A stretch of 7,923 bases of DNA from Anaerolineales bacterium (GTDB taxonomy: Bacteria; Chloroflexota; Anaerolineae; Anaerolineales; DRMV01): NCBI GenBank assembly GCA_015491595.1, contig WFVP01000260.1:1-7923 (forward strand), written 5' to 3'. The notes below the pieces were generated by a model, which was not told the DNA's origin, did not search any database, and worked only from the letters and a program-made list of their open reading frames with translations. Below, one piece after another: positions 1-6,196 of the stretch; positions within the stretch are counted from its first letter, which is position 1, and every line of letters begins with the position of its first letter. The translations under genes were made by a program, and so were the position numbers.

Positions 1-245
1 AACACATCCACGGTAACGGCCAGGGCAAAATCCGGCGCGACCTGCCACACCGCCGCGTCTTCCGGCGGGTGCAGGCCGGCCAACAAGGCCGAGGGGATGG
101 ATTCGGGCGGGAAGATGTCATCCAGAGGGCGCAGGACCTGCGCCAGCGCGTCCGCGCTGAGCTTGGACGCTCAACCCGCACACTTGGCGTATGCGGTCAG
201 GCGAATTTCCCGCCCGCTGCGGACCGGTTGAGATTGCGTGCTCAC
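1..245 (-). CDS. selD: Selenide, water dikinase (selenophosphate synthase), selenocysteine-containing, 5' part only
   Basis: SelD makes selenophosphate from selenide and ATP, the selenium donor for Sec-tRNA and selenouridine synthesis. Read on the minus strand from GTG (245-243), the frame gives 81 codons before the window ends: IRLTAYAKCAG at 14-24, then TGA at 171-173 (codon 25), then ASKLS. Against E. coli SelD (from memory) TGA falls on Cys17, Lys28 on catalytic Lys20, Asp63 in EDAAVW on Asp51, and Asp80 in TVDV on Asp68. The frame stays open and SelD-like on both sides of TGA, so it is read as selenocysteine. The second Cys of the E. coli GCGCK loop is Ser here. The GTG start is chosen because GAGGG (253-257) lies 7 bases upstream and no better in-frame start is seen. 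It lies 48 bases downstream of the SPFH gene on the same strand, suggesting cotranscription. The C-terminal part is outside the window. Confidence 0.88.
144..173 (-). promoter_or_regulatory. Sec UGA codon with candidate bacterial SECIS stem-loop in selD
   Basis: On the minus strand the TGA (173-171) is followed by 11 bases and then a perfect 6-bp stem, CAGCGC (159-154) with GCGCTG (149-144), closing the four-base loop GGAC (153-150). A G at the start of a small apical loop roughly 16-37 bases after UGA is the known requirement for SelB recognition in bacterial SECIS elements; here the first loop G is 18 bases after UGA. A competing fold pairs GCGTCC (170-165) with GGACGC (153-148). The hairpin and its position are seen; its function as SECIS is inferred from the Sec call in selD. 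Confidence 0.6.
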
Positions 246-293
246 GTCCTCACCCTCACGAGGTGGTTTCGACCCATGGACGACCCGGTCGCC

Positions 294-1358
294 TTACGGC
301 GTCGGCGTGGGGGTCGGTGTGGGCGTCGGCGTCGGCACCGCTCCCGGAGACAACGTGGGCAACGGGAGCAAGAAGGGGTTGTCCGTCGGCACCAGCATAA
401 CCTGAATGCCTGGCGCCAGCTTCTGGATGTACTCGTACGTCAGTAGTTCAGGGTTGTTGCGAAGCACTTCCGCCACCAAAGCCAGCGCCTTGGCCTGGGC
501 TTCGGCCTGGATGAGCAGGGCCTCGGCTTCCGCCCGGGCCCGAATCAGTCGGGCATCCGCTTCGCCCTGGGCAATCTGACGAAGTTGTTCCGCCTCCTGC
601 CGCTTCTTTTCGACCAGGAACTTGGCCTGCTGGGCCTGCTGTTCCGCAATCTGCTTTTGCTCCACCGCCTGGGCGTATTCGGGGGTGAAGTTCACATCCC
701 GGAGCACGAAGTCGTAAAGGATAAGGCCGTTCTCGGCCAAACGCTTCTTGAGTTCGTTGTAGATGTACTGTTGCAGCTCGAAGCGTCGGGTGCTCACTAC
801 CTCATCCACACGAAATTGGGAGACGGCATCCCGAATAATGCCCCGCACCAGGGGTCGCACCAGGTCCTCCGCGTACCGGTTCTGCCAGGCCAGATGGACC
901 TCAATGACCTTTTCCGGGTCGATGGCGTAAATCACCGACGCGTCGATGAAAATGCGCTGACCGTCCTTGGTGCGGGCCTCAATGGAGTCGTCGCCGAAGC
1001 GCTGGCCCTCTTCTGTAGTTGCTGACATGGTGTACGTCTGCTTGGAGACAGGATAGCGAACGACGTACTCGAAGTAAGGCACGACCCAGTGCAACCCCGG
1101 GTCCAGGGGGCGTTCCCGGTAACCCTTGTCCGTCAGGGCCGAGATGACCACACCCCGCTCCTGCGGCGGGATGAAGATGATGCCCGCGGCCAGGGTCGTG
1201 GCCAAAACTGCGCCCACCAAAGTGGCTACAAAGGGCCATGCCGCCGGCCGGGGTCGTCCCTTCGTCCGTACCAGAGCCCCAATCCAGCGCAGGAAAAGGA
1301 AAGCCGACACACCCCAGAGGACGACCGCCAATAAACGTATGACCTGTACGACATCCAT
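294..1358 (-). CDS. Prohibitin-like SPFH/band-7 membrane protein
   Basis: This 354-residue protein has two hydrophobic segments at about 6-30 and 41-63, then an SPFH/band-7 domain from about 65 to 230 starting IPPQERGVV. A long Ala/Glu/Gln/Lys-rich coiled coil follows (about 228-297, EQKQIAEQQAQQAKFLVEKK), typical of prohibitins and HflK/HflC relatives. These proteins form large membrane oligomeric rings that organise membrane domains or regulate membrane proteases; the partner here is unknown. The tail (342-354) is Pro followed by six Thr-Pro pairs, unusual for the family. The start is supported by GAGGAG (1366-1371) with 7 bases to the ATG. A -10 element lies about 55 bases upstream and a terminator separates it from the preceding gene, so it probably begins its own transcript, with selD 48 bases downstream. 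No NfeD-type partner is seen. Confidence 0.88.
   Translation of the reverse strand: MDVVQVIRLLAVVLWGVSAFLFLRWIGALVRTKGRPRPAAWPFVATLVGAVLATTLAAGIIFIPPQERGVVISALTDKGYRERPLDPGLHWVVPYFEYVVRYPVSKQTYTMSATTEEGQRFGDDSIEARTKDGQRIFIDASVIYAIDPEKVIEVHLAWQNRYAEDLVRPLVRGIIRDAVSQFRVDEVVSTRRFELQQYIYNELKKRLAENGLILYDFVLRDVNFTPEYAQAVEQKQIAEQQAQQAKFLVEKKRQEAEQLRQIAQGEADARLIRARAEAEALLIQAEAQAKALALVAEVLRNNPELLTYEYIQKLAPGIQVMLVPTDNPFLLPLPTLSPGAVPTPTPTPTPTPTP
297..335 (-). repeat. Thr-Pro codon repeat at the 3' end of the SPFH gene
   Basis: Thirteen codons just before the stop encode Pro-(Thr-Pro)x6, with ACN and CCN codons alternating in a six-base period. Third positions differ between units (ACG/ACC/ACA, CCG/CCC), so this is a diverged short tandem repeat rather than a perfect microsatellite. 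Such tails can grow or shrink by slippage and probably form an extended rigid end. Confidence 0.85.
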
Positions 1359-1412
1359 AGGTGCTCTCCTCAGTCATGCAATAGATATCAACGTGCAATG
1401 CCGCATGAGAAG

Positions 1413-1418
1413 ATTATA
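1413..1418 (-). promoter_or_regulatory. Candidate -10 element for the SPFH-selD unit
   Basis: A perfect TATAAT reads on the minus strand about 55 bases before the SPFH start codon and downstream of the terminator of the preceding gene. No good TTGACA-like -35 is seen at 16-18 bases upstream and there is no TGn extension, so the call rests on the hexamer and its position between a terminator and a gene start. Confidence 0.45.
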
Positions 1419-1465
1419 CTGGGCTCTTTTCCCTTTGGCGTGTCGCGTTCTTTGAGGGTTTGGCG

Positions 1466-1513
1466 AAAAAAGAAATCATGTGGGCAGCGGCTTCACCGCA
1501 GTCCACATAATCT
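1466..1513 (-). terminator. Intrinsic terminator after the CNB-bPH membrane protein gene
   Basis: Beginning 28 bases after the stop codon, the minus strand has an 11-bp outer stem (1503-1513 with 1473-1483, two G-U pairs). Inside it is GCGG/CCGC closing a TGAAG loop, with small internal mismatches between the two helices. The outer arm ends in TTT and is followed by CTTTTTT (1466-1472), the expected U-rich tract. It should end the upstream transcript before the SPFH promoter. Confidence 0.7.
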
Positions 1514-1541
1514 TTCATCAAGCAAAGTTCTCCCTTCCTCA

Positions 1542-3302
1542 TCACCCTGGCGGGAAAGGCGGTGGGACTGCCCACGGCGGTTCTTCTTCGGATTCGGAAG
1601 AGGGCTCGGAAGGGTGCTCCTGTCCTCTGGAAGGGAAAGAGGAGCCGGACGGGGAAGGCCCGGAGGGCGGACGGAAGGCCTCCCGGGCCAGTTTATGATA
1701 CGTGGCCAGCCACTCGATGAAACGCTGCCGTTCTCGCGCCCACTGGTCCATCTCCCGACGTCGTTGGAGATGGTCCAGACGCAGGAAGATGTCGTACTGG
1801 GCCTGGGCGGGATTCGCGATGTCCTGAAAGACCAGGGGCTCATCCCCACCCGTGTAAATGTACACGTTGCCGAAGTTGAGGAGCCGGGCCAGGAACCCCG
1901 GATGCTCGTAATCCACGCTGCGAATCTCCGTTAGCGGCGCGGTGTGACGCTGTTCCGGACCCAGGATGATTTTTTTGAAATCCACCAGCTGGGTGTCGGT
2001 GATTTGGTAGTAGTCGTTGCGCCACTCCCAGTAGGCCAGCAGGAACAGGATGAAGGCGAAAATCCACGTCAGACCCGCCAGAATAGTCACGGTGGATAGG
2101 GAGAAAATCTTCCATACCCCGACCCAGTGGAGCAGGGCCACCATCAGAGCGGCCACGGAGGCCAGGATGGGGAAGCATCCCCCCTGCAGGAGAAAGTACC
2201 AGTGCTTGCGGTACGTGATGATGCTCCCCTCCTCCACCCGGGCGCCAAACAGGGTATGCCACAGGGCCACCCACCAGGGCAGGGGTTGGGCCCGTTCCTC
2301 CAGCTCCGGGGCCGGCGCGGGTTTGGGAGGCTCGGGCAGGGGAAGTTCCAGGCGCTCGCGCAGCGCGCGTTCGACCCGCTCCTCTTCTTCCACGTACCGA
2401 CGCCGCAAGTGACGCTTTCGATAGTCCGTGAGCACCCGGTCCCAGGCTTCGGGCTTGGGCACGTGGGGCAGACGCAAACTGGGCCCCTGGGTGCGCACGA
2501 TGACGTCCCCCATCCCCCACACCCGGTCCAGGAAACTGGTGTACACCTCATGGGCCACAATCATGTGCAGGGGGATTTCCTGGCGCGATTCGTAGACCAG
2601 AACCACCCGCTCCACGTACGCCACCCGCAGCGAGGTCACCACCGAAACGTCGTTGCGCCATTCCAATACCAGGTAAATCGCCCACAAGAACGCGCCCAGA
2701 ATCACCGTGGCCCCGGCCCAAATCAACACCTCAAAGGTGGGCATGAAGAGCCTCCAGGCCCAAAAGGCCACCCCCAACCAGGCCACCATCAAGGGCGCAC
2801 CCATCTGGTACACCAAGGCCATCTTGTGGGGACGTTCGTACAGGGTGAGCAGCTCGTGGGGCTTCAACCAGGCCGGCCGACGAACCCGACCCCGCTCCCG
2901 GGCCCGGGCCACCAGTTCCAACAAGGGGACCACCTTCGGGTCCCGCTCCTTCACGTATTCCAGGACCGCACGAGGGATTTTGTACACCACGCAAGGACGC
3001 AATGCGCGCGCGTAAACCTCCGCTTCCCCGCCCCAAACGGCCGCTTCCACGTTGAAGTAATCGCCCGAAATGCACCGCCCTAATCCCTGACGTTCCCCCC
3101 GGTCGTTGTAGACCCACAGGGAGACCTCCCCTTCGTACACCACATACAGATGGTCGTCCCAATCCCCCCGCCGCAAGAACACCCGGCCGGCTTCGTATTC
3201 CTCCCGGATGCTGTGCGCCAGTACGGTACGGGCCTCGTCTTCGCTCAATCCCGAAAACAGGTGGATTTGGCGCAACCAGTGGACCACCGCGTCCTGGTTC
3301 AT
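1542..3302 (-). CDS. Membrane protein: degenerate cyclic-nucleotide-binding domain fused to two transmembrane-bPH units
   Basis: The 586-residue protein begins with a CRP/cNMP-binding-like fold (about 12-118, FSGLSEDEA to VVYKIPRAVLEYV). The phosphate-binding cassette region (about 83-98) lacks the usual Gly-Glu and Arg-Ser/Thr residues, so ordinary cAMP/cGMP binding is doubtful. Then come two hydrophobic hairpins (about 162-213 and 369-424), each followed by a beta-rich segment like bacterial PH (bPH2/YdbS-type) domains. The two units align with each other: EWRND at 214-218 and 426-430, then LDRVWGMGDVIVRT versus LARLLNFGNVYIYT. A charged, Pro-rich linker (about 300-342) separates the units and a Ser/Pro/Glu-rich tail ends the protein. 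Function is unknown; a sensor or scaffold at the cytoplasmic membrane face is an inference. The ATG has a strong GGGGAGGG (3311-3318) upstream. It is divergent from the folate operon. Confidence 0.8.
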   Translation of the reverse strand: MNQDAVVHWLRQIHLFSGLSEDEARTVLAHSIREEYEAGRVFLRRGDWDDHLYVVYEGEVSLWVYNDRGERQGLGRCISGDYFNVEAAVWGGEAEVYARALRPCVVYKIPRAVLEYVKERDPKVVPLLELVARARERGRVRRPAWLKPHELLTLYERPHKMALVYQMGAPLMVAWLGVAFWAWRLFMPTFEVLIWAGATVILGAFLWAIYLVLEWRNDVSVVTSLRVAYVERVVLVYESRQEIPLHMIVAHEVYTSFLDRVWGMGDVIVRTQGPSLRLPHVPKPEAWDRVLTDYRKRHLRRRYVEEEERVERALRERLELPLPEPPKPAPAPELEERAQPLPWWVALWHTLFGARVEEGSIITYRKHWYFLLQGGCFPILASVAALMVALLHWVGVWKIFSLSTVTILAGLTWIFAFILFLLAYWEWRNDYYQITDTQLVDFKKIILGPEQRHTAPLTEIRSVDYEHPGFLARLLNFGNVYIYTGGDEPLVFQDIANPAQAQYDIFLRLDHLQRRREMDQWARERQRFIEWLATYHKLAREAFRPPSGPSPSGSSFPSRGQEHPSEPSSESEEEPPWAVPPPFPPG

Positions 3303-3325
3303 CCATCACCCTCCCCTGGGATGAC

Positions 3326-3334
3326 ATTGTAACA
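3326..3334 (-). promoter_or_regulatory. Candidate extended -10 promoter for the CNB-bPH gene
   Basis: On the minus strand TGT precedes TACAAT, matching the TGn-TATAAT extended -10 in all but one base. It lies 23 bases before the ATG, giving a short leader that just contains the GGGGAGGG ribosome site. No clear -35 is seen. Confidence 0.4.
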
Positions 3335-3418
3335 TAACGGCAAGGAACCCCCGGCCCCACCTCTCCCGGGCGAGGCCCTCCATCGGCACCGGGAAGGGAG
3401 GGGTTTTCAGGGTATTCG

Positions 3419-3427
3419 TGCTATAAT
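3419..3427 (+). promoter_or_regulatory. Extended -10 promoter for the nitroreductase-folate operon
   Basis: TGC followed directly by a perfect TATAAT (3422-3427) is a canonical extended -10 element, with transcription expected to start near 3434. No TTGACA-like -35 is evident, as is common for extended -10 promoters. The leader is only about 30 bases and holds AGGAG (3452-3456), so there is no room for a riboswitch. Confidence 0.6.
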
Positions 3428-3465
3428 TTGAGGAGCCATCCTTCCCTCGACAGGAGTGAACGCCG

Positions 3466-4029
3466 ATGACCCTTACCCTCTTGGAGGCTTTGCGTCGTCG
3501 TTACAGCCCTCGCAAGTACGCTTCCCGTCCCCTGGCTCCCCAGGACCTGGCTCTCATCTTCGAAGCCGCCCGATGGGCGCCTTCCGCCTTCAACCGGCAA
3601 CCCTGGCGTTTCCTGGTTACCCGGCAAGGCACCGAGGCCTACCAACGGTTGCTGGCGGTCCTGAGCCCGGGGAATCTGTCATGGGCCCGCACCGCGCCCG
3701 TCCTGGTCCTGGCCGCGGCCCTGGAGGAGGACGAACGGGGGCCCAACCGATATGCCCTCCACGACTTGGGGCTGGCCTGCGGTCTACTCACGGCCCAGGC
3801 CGCGGCTCTGGGCATCTACCCCCACTTCATGGCCGGTTTCGACAAGGAAAAAGCCCGGGAGGTCTTCGGGCTTCCCCCGCATGTCCGCCCGGTCACCGTC
3901 ATCGCGCTGGGGTATCCGGGGCCCGACGAGCCGCCCCGGGAGCGCACCCGACACCCCTTGCACGAGTTGGTGTTTGAAGAGGCGTGGGAACGTCCCGCAT
4001 CCTGGGCGCATCAGGAGGTACGCGCATGA
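3466..4029 (+). CDS. Nitroreductase-family FMN oxidoreductase
   Basis: This 187-residue protein matches the small single-domain nitroreductase family: FMN-dependent, NAD(P)H-using, normally homodimeric cytoplasmic enzymes. Visible family features are the N-terminal Arg/Ser FMN-phosphate segment RRRYSPRKY (10-18), APSAFNRQPWRF (38-49), the helix DLGLACGLLTAQAAALG (100-116), and the late VIALGYPG (145-152) followed by a basic stretch and PLHELV (164-169). The natural substrate cannot be told; members reduce nitro compounds, quinones or enoyl groups. The start has AGGAG (3452-3456) 9 bases upstream and an extended -10 promoter. The stop overlaps the next start as ATGA, so translation is probably coupled. 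Its place at the head of a pterin/folate operon is suggestive but does not define its role. Confidence 0.88.
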   Translation: MTLTLLEALRRRYSPRKYASRPLAPQDLALIFEAARWAPSAFNRQPWRFLVTRQGTEAYQRLLAVLSPGNLSWARTAPVLVLAAALEEDERGPNRYALHDLGLACGLLTAQAAALGIYPHFMAGFDKEKAREVFGLPPHVRPVTVIALGYPGPDEPPRERTRHPLHELVFEEAWERPASWAHQEVRA

Positions 4030-4938
4030 AAGTGCTCATCACCGGCGGCACAGGCCTCATTGGCCGGGCCCTGACCCAGGCCTTGCTGGCTCGAGGCGAC
4101 GAAGTCGTGGTATTCACCCGGTTCCCGGAAAAGCGCCGTTCAGATTTCCCTCCCGAGGTCACCCTGGCTCCCTGGCGCCCCGACCCGCAACATCTGCGGC
4201 CCTGGGTGGAGGAAAGCCGATGCCGTGGTCAATCTGGTGGGCGCGAACATCGGGGAACGACGCTGGACGGCCAAGCGCAAGGAAGAACTCTATCGAAGCC
4301 GCGTCCATGCCGGGCGGGCCCTGGCCCAGGCCTGGGAACAGGCCGCCTCGCGACCCCAAGTCCTGCTGCAGGCCTCGGCCGTGGGGTACTATGGCGACCG
4401 CGGGGACCAGGTTCTGACGGAAGACGCCCCACCGGGAGAGGACTTCCTGGCCCGATTGTGTGTGGACTGGGAAGCCAGCACCCAACCGGTGGAGGCGCTG
4501 GGCACTCGTCGGGTGATTCTACGCACGGGCATTGTGCTCAGCACCCGGGGAGGTGCCCTGCCTCGGTTGCTGCTGCCCATCCGCCTGGGCGTTGGCGGAC
4601 CTCTGGGCTCCGGTCGCTTTTACATGCCCTGGATTCACATCCAGGATCAGGTGCGGGCCATGCTCTTCCTCCTGGACCGGGAGGACACCCGGGGGCCGTA
4701 CAACCTCTGCGCGCCCGAACCGGTGACCAACGCCGAACTGGTGCGCACCCTGGGCCGCCTGCTGCGTCGGCCCACCTGGTTCCGGGTGCCCACATGGGTA
4801 CTGCGGCTGGTCCTGGGGGAAATGGCCATCGCGCTGCTGGCCAGCATCCGCGCGGTGCCGAAACGCCTGCAGGAGGCCGGCTTCGCGTTCCAGTTCCCCC
4901 ATCTGGAGGACGCGCTGCGGGACCTGCTCACACGTTGA
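4026..4938 (+). CDS. TIGR01777-family NAD-dependent epimerase (YfcH/SDR39U1-like), frame broken by one extra base
   Basis: The protein is an extended-SDR family member of unknown substrate. From ATG 4026 the frame gives MKVLITGGTGLIG (dinucleotide-binding Gly motif at 7-13) and continues to PWVEE near 4214. The family sequence then resumes one frame over as ADAVVNLVGANIGERRW, ASAVGYYGD, RTGIVL, WIHIQDQ and the DUF1731-like C-terminus (VLGEMAIALLASIRAVPKRL...GFAF). Removing one A from the AAA at 4213-4215 restores a single 303-residue protein of the usual family length. The start overlaps the nitroreductase stop (ATGA) and has AGGAGG (4013-4018) at 7 bases. Both halves look well conserved, so a sequencing error or very recent mutation is likelier than an old pseudogene. 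If the break is real, the product would be truncated and non-functional. Confidence 0.85.
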
Positions 4939-4984
4939 CCCCGACCCCAAGGGCAAAACCTCACCTGGTAGGAGACGTACCTTC

Positions 4985-5719
4985 ATGGAGATTCAGGGAC
5001 AACTGGCATTGGTGACCGGCGGTGCCCGCCGGGTTGGACGCATCCTCACCCTGGCCCTCGCCCGGGCCGGTGTGAACGTGGCCGTGCACTACGGCCACTC
5101 CGCGGAAGCCGCCCAGGAGACGGTGGCCCTGGCCCGGGACATGGGCGTTCAGGCCCAGGCCTTTCAGGCGGACCTGACGCAACCCGAGGCCCCGGCTCGA
5201 CTGCTGGAGGACGTGCGTCAGGCCATGGGCCTCCCCCGCATTCTGGTAAACTCGGCTGCAGTGTTCCTTCCCGGTCGGGTTCGGGACACCACCTTAGACA
5301 ACTGGGAGCGCCACATGGCCCTTAACCTGCGGGCGCCCTTCCTTCTGATTCAGGCCTTTGCTCGAGCGGTCGGACAGGGGCCGGGCAAGGTGGTGAACAT
5401 CGCGGACTGGCGGGCCGTGTATCCTGGACGCCACCATCTGGCCTATACCATCAGCAAGGCCGGACTGCTTACCCTGACCCAAATGGCCGCGCACGAACTC
5501 GCGCCTCACATCCAGGTAAACGCTTTGGCCCTGGGCGCGGTGCTCCCCCCACCGGGCAAGGACGAGGCCTATCTGGAACGCCTGGTGGAGCGCACGCCGG
5601 GCCGACGCCCGGTGCATCCCGAGGAAATCGCCCGGGCCCTGCTCTTCCTGCTGGAGAACGACGCGGTCACGGGGGAAGTCCTGTTCGTGGACGCGGGCGC
5701 GCATCTGGTTCACGGGTAA
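4985..5719 (+). CDS. folM: Pteridine-reductase-type SDR (FolM/PTR1-like; dihydropterin or dihydrofolate reduction)
   Basis: This 244-residue classical SDR has the N-terminal motif TGGARRVG (11-18), matching the TGxxxRxG form typical of pteridine reductases, rather than TGxxxGxG. The usual catalytic Ser is replaced: VVNIAD puts Asp141 there, with Tyr154 and Lys158 in YTISK. Asp-Tyr spacing is 13 residues, the same as Asp181-Tyr194-Lys198 of Leishmania PTR1, and E. coli FolM also has Asp here (both from memory). The family uses NADPH to reduce dihydropterins (dihydromonapterin for FolM) and sometimes dihydrofolate. It sits immediately before folB, folK and folE, supporting a pterin role. AGGAG (4970-4974) lies 10 bases before the ATG. 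A fatty-acid or polyol SDR is the alternative, but motif plus context argue against it. The exact substrate is inferred. Confidence 0.75.
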   Translation: MEIQGQLALVTGGARRVGRILTLALARAGVNVAVHYGHSAEAAQETVALARDMGVQAQAFQADLTQPEAPARLLEDVRQAMGLPRILVNSAAVFLPGRVRDTTLDNWERHMALNLRAPFLLIQAFARAVGQGPGKVVNIADWRAVYPGRHHLAYTISKAGLLTLTQMAAHELAPHIQVNALALGAVLPPPGKDEAYLERLVERTPGRRPVHPEEIARALLFLLENDAVTGEVLFVDAGAHLVHG

Positions 5720-5777
5720 GAAATCCCTCTTTCCACTCGTCTGAGGGGATGAACCCACATTCAGGAGAGGGCCATCC

Positions 5778-6170
5778 ATGCGCGACGTCATCGAAATCCA
5801 CGACCTGTTGCTCCGCACCATCATCGGCATTCACGACTGGGAACGCAAGGACCGCCAGGACGTGGTCATCAATCTTCGGCTCTATACGGACACCCGCCGC
5901 GCCGGGACCACCGATGACATCCGGGACGCGCTCAACTACCGCACCATCACCAAACGCATCATTGAACTGGTGGAAGGCTCCCGGTTCTATCTGGTGGAGA
6001 AACTGGCCGAGGAAATCGCCCGGGTGTGCATCCTGGAGTTCGGCGTCCCCCAGGTGGAAGTCCGGGTGGAGAAACCCGGCGCGCTGCGTTTCGCCCGTTC
6101 CGTAGGTGTGCGCATCCTCCGCACCCGCGAGGATTACCACGACGAAACCTCGTCGCCTCCAACCTCTTGA
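5778..6170 (+). CDS. folB: Dihydroneopterin aldolase
   Basis: FolB cleaves 7,8-dihydroneopterin to 6-hydroxymethyl-7,8-dihydropterin and glycolaldehyde in folate synthesis. The 130-residue protein is a full-length single-domain member. Recognised residues fall at the same numbers as in the S. aureus enzyme, within one: Glu22 in IGIHDWER, Tyr54 in LNYRTI, Glu74 in LVEKLAE (pterin-anchoring), and catalytic Lys99 in VEKPGAL. The tail after RILRTRE is short and variable. AGGAGAGG (5763-5770) lies 7 bases before the ATG. It follows the SDR gene by 58 bases and precedes folK by 26, consistent with one operon. Confidence 0.95.
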   Translation: MRDVIEIHDLLLRTIIGIHDWERKDRQDVVINLRLYTDTRRAGTTDDIRDALNYRTITKRIIELVEGSRFYLVEKLAEEIARVCILEFGVPQVEVRVEKPGALRFARSVGVRILRTREDYHDETSSPPTS

Positions 6171-6196
6171 AATCCCACGAGACGAAGGTCGTTGCC

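Noticed and set aside
171..173. TGA as an ordinary stop, making the left end a pseudogene or intergenic DNA
   Set aside because: SelD-like codons continue on both sides, and TGA sits exactly at the known Cys/Sec site with a hairpin after it.
1814..2667. Reading the N-terminal domain of the 586-residue protein as a cAMP receptor that regulates the PH units
   Set aside because: The cassette lacks the Arg and Glu that bind cyclic nucleotide, so ligand binding cannot be claimed.
2127..3083. Long open plus-strand frame opposite the CNB-bPH gene
   Set aside because: Its translation is His/Gly/Pro/Gln-rich with no domain, as expected for the antisense of a GC-rich gene.
3428..3465. Tetrahydrofolate or other riboswitch ahead of the folate operon
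   Set aside because: The leader after the likely start site is only about 30 bases, too short for a riboswitch.
4209..4220. Programmed ribosomal frameshift in the epimerase gene
   Set aside because: No slippery heptamer or recognised +1 shift signal is seen, and this family is not known for recoding; an extra A in AAA is simpler.
5723..5750. Hairpin (ATCCCTC/GAGGGGAT) between the SDR and folB as a terminator
   Set aside because: It has a bulge and no U-run after it, and folB follows directly with a strong ribosome site.
6026..6196. Upstream start for folK
   Set aside because: It would overlap folB almost to its middle and add residues with no FolK similarity; ATG 6197 begins at the LGSN strand.
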